A program made the position numbers and the translations under genes. The notes below the pieces were generated by a model. That model saw nothing but the letters and a program-made list of their open reading frames with translations, searched no databases and was not told the origin of the DNA. Shown piece after piece: positions 6,390 to 6,995 of a DNA stretch of 6,995 nt; the first letter of the stretch is position 1, and the number at the start of each line of letters is the position of its first letter. Origin of the DNA: CAZFPA01 sp964520975. Its GTDB lineage: Bacteria; Bacillota; Negativicutes; Selenomonadales; Selenomonadaceae. Location of the stretch: contig CAZFPA010000087.1 of NCBI GenBank assembly GCA_964520975.1, positions 1 to 6,995 on the forward strand, read 5' to 3'.

Positions 6390-6426
6390 GGATCGAACAG
6401 ATATGGCTGATCCAAGGATATATCTG
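6390..6426 (+). promoter_or_regulatory. Candidate H-type RNA pseudoknot over the ribosome binding site and start of the gene at 6403
   Basis: Two exact inverted pairs cross each other. GGATC (6390-6394) pairs with GATCC (6409-6413), and CAGATAT (6398-6404) pairs with ATATCTG (6420-6426). The connecting stretches are 3, 4 and 6 nt (6395-6397, 6405-6408, 6414-6419), a workable pseudoknot layout. The first stem takes the last G of the AGGAGG at 6386-6391, and the second takes the A and T of the ATG at 6403. If formed, either stem would hinder initiation. This is a reading of pairing only, with no folding energy computed. Confidence 0.3.
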
Positions 6427-6783
6427 CAAACCCAGCCATTACTGCCCCTCGGTAATACCGGGACTACCTCGCGCAAGACTTCGTCACAGACTGGCAGCTC
6501 CTTTGCGGATGCTTTAGCCAAGGCCGAGAAGAAGGTCACCTTTTCCCAGCACGCACTGCAGCGCATGCAGAACCGCAACCTGGATCTGAGTGAACAGGAT
6601 CTCGCCAAGCTGGATGATACCGTCGAGAAGATGGCCCAGAAGGGTGCAAAGGAATCGCTCATCTACATGAACGATATGGCCCTTGTCGTAAGTGTCGCGA
6701 ACAAGACCGTGATTACCGCCATGGATGGCTCGAGTGCAAAAGAAAACATTTTTACGAATATTGATAGCGCAGCAATTTTATAG
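6403..6783 (+). CDS. TIGR02530-type small flagellar operon protein
   Basis: The 126-residue product belongs to the conserved, poorly characterised 'flagellar operon protein' family found between flgD and flgE in many Firmicutes and some other phyla. Residues 1-32 are Thr/Ser/Pro-rich and look unstructured. The conserved core covers about 44-110: VTFSQHALQRMQNRNLDLSEQDLAKLDDTVEKMAQKGAKESL, then strands IYMNDMALVVSVANKTVITAMDG and a short tail. No signal peptide, membrane helix or catalytic motif is visible, and the biochemical role is not known. FADAL at 34-38 would fit a type III export motif, so it may be a secreted hook-stage factor; the alternative is a cytoplasmic regulator or chaperone. 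AGGAGG (6386-6391) lies 11 nt before the ATG, somewhat long. Its start region can fold into crossing stems. It should not be confused with FlbD/SwrD, a different small protein normally found after flgE. Confidence 0.85.
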   Translation: MADPRIYLQTQPLLPLGNTGTTSRKTSSQTGSSFADALAKAEKKVTFSQHALQRMQNRNLDLSEQDLAKLDDTVEKMAQKGAKESLIYMNDMALVVSVANKTVITAMDGSSAKENIFTNIDSAAIL

Positions 6784-6805
6784 AAGCTGGACCTTCGGGG
6801 AGCTT
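6784..6805 (+). other. Hairpin with UUCG loop in the gap before flgE
   Basis: AAGCT (6784-6788) pairs with AGCTT (6801-6805). Inside, CC (6792-6793) and GG (6798-6799) close a TTCG tetraloop, separated from the outer stem by a small asymmetric internal loop (GGA against G). It starts right after the upstream TAG. No T-run follows. Confidence 0.45.
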
Positions 6806-6806
6806 G

Positions 6807-6832
6807 GGGCCGCCGACTGACAGAAGCGGCCC
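6807..6832 (+). other. GC-rich hairpin in the gap before flgE
   Basis: GGGCCGC (6807-6813) and GCGGCCC (6826-6832) form a perfect 7-bp GC stem around a 12-nt loop. No T-run follows, so it is not a classic terminator. It stands one base after the preceding hairpin and 12 nt before the AAAAAGGAG region of flgE. It could stabilise an RNA end or mark a processing point. Confidence 0.55.
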
Positions 6833-6846
6833 GCTGCGCAAGCAAA

Positions 6847-6852
6847 AAGGAG
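6847..6852 (+). promoter_or_regulatory. Shine-Dalgarno sequence for flgE
   Basis: AAGGAG ends 11 nt before the ATG at 6864 and 14 nt before the second, adjacent ATG at 6867. The spacing favours the first ATG, which also gives the MMRSLFSG opening common in this family. Confidence 0.7.
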
Positions 6853-6863
6853 ATTGATTCATT

Positions 6864-6995
6864 ATGATGCGTTCCTTATTTTCCGGCGTTGCCGGACTGA
6901 AAAGCCATCAGACCCGTATGGATACCGTAGGTAATAATATTTCCAATGTAAATACCGTCGGTTTTAAATCGAGCCGTACGACCTTTGCGGATACG
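6864..6995 (+). CDS. flgE: Flagellar hook protein FlgE (3' truncated by the window end)
   Basis: FlgE is the subunit that polymerises into the hook, the universal joint between rod and filament. Only the first 44 residues are in the window. They are the rod/hook/HAP N-terminal signature: MMRSLFSGVAGLKSHQTRMD followed by VGNNISNVNTVGFKSSR, with the invariant NNISN-N-GFK core at about 24-36. The start with SLFSGVAGLK and the location after flgD favour FlgE over the related FlgG or FlgF. The rest of the gene, and therefore length and any insertion domain, cannot be judged. Its upstream gap holds two hairpins and a separate ribosome binding site, so it may be translated at a level different from its neighbours, as the far greater number of hook subunits would require. 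Confidence 0.92.
   Translation, partial: MMRSLFSGVAGLKSHQTRMDTVGNNISNVNTVGFKSSRTTFADT

Noticed and set aside
6807..6845. Intrinsic terminator before flgE
   Set aside because: The GC stem is good, but it is followed by GCTGCGCAAGC and then an A-run, with no T-run on the + strand. On the minus strand the T-run would follow the stem, but at a distance and with no gene to terminate there.

Overview
The window is one uninterrupted stretch of a flagellar biosynthesis operon. All genes read on the + strand, and it is cut at both ends: it opens inside fliG and closes 44 codons into flgE. The order is fliG (3' end), fliH, fliI, fliJ, a soluble lytic transglycosylase, a ylxF/motE-like membrane protein, fliK, flgD, a small TIGR02530-type flagellar operon protein, then flgE. 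This follows the fla/che operon order of Bacillus and other Firmicutes, with a transglycosylase added between fliJ and ylxF and a small protein between flgD and flgE. Moderately high GC, a clear preference for AGGAGG-type ribosome binding sites, and the protein style point to a Firmicute. A motile, outer-membrane-bearing Negativicutes (Selenomonas-like) is my best guess, but this is inference and not proven by the window.

Region by region: positions 1-2405 hold the C-ring rotor protein FliG and the export ATPase with its stator (FliH, FliI), joined by short overlaps (8 nt and 1 nt). Positions 2441-3480 hold FliJ and the transglycosylase, again overlapping by 1 nt. Positions 3505-4197 hold the single-pass YlxF/MotE-like protein, with a small GNRA-loop hairpin plus T-run directly after it. 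Positions 4247-6783 hold the hook-assembly group FliK, FlgD and the TIGR02530 protein, each with its own Shine-Dalgarno sequence. An 80-nt gap with two adjacent hairpins then leads into flgE. No stretch over 300 bases lacks a gene, and I see no RNA gene, mobile element, CRISPR array or convincing promoter.

How the parts work together: FliH-FliI-FliJ deliver and energise export substrates at the flagellar type III gate. The transglycosylase probably opens peptidoglycan for the rod. FlgD caps the growing hook, FlgE is the hook subunit and FliK measures hook length. FliG carries torque to the rotor. The genes are well-known families. The least-described items are the leaderless transglycosylase, the TIGR02530 protein with a possible pseudoknot over its start codon, and the hairpins in the gaps before fliK and flgE.
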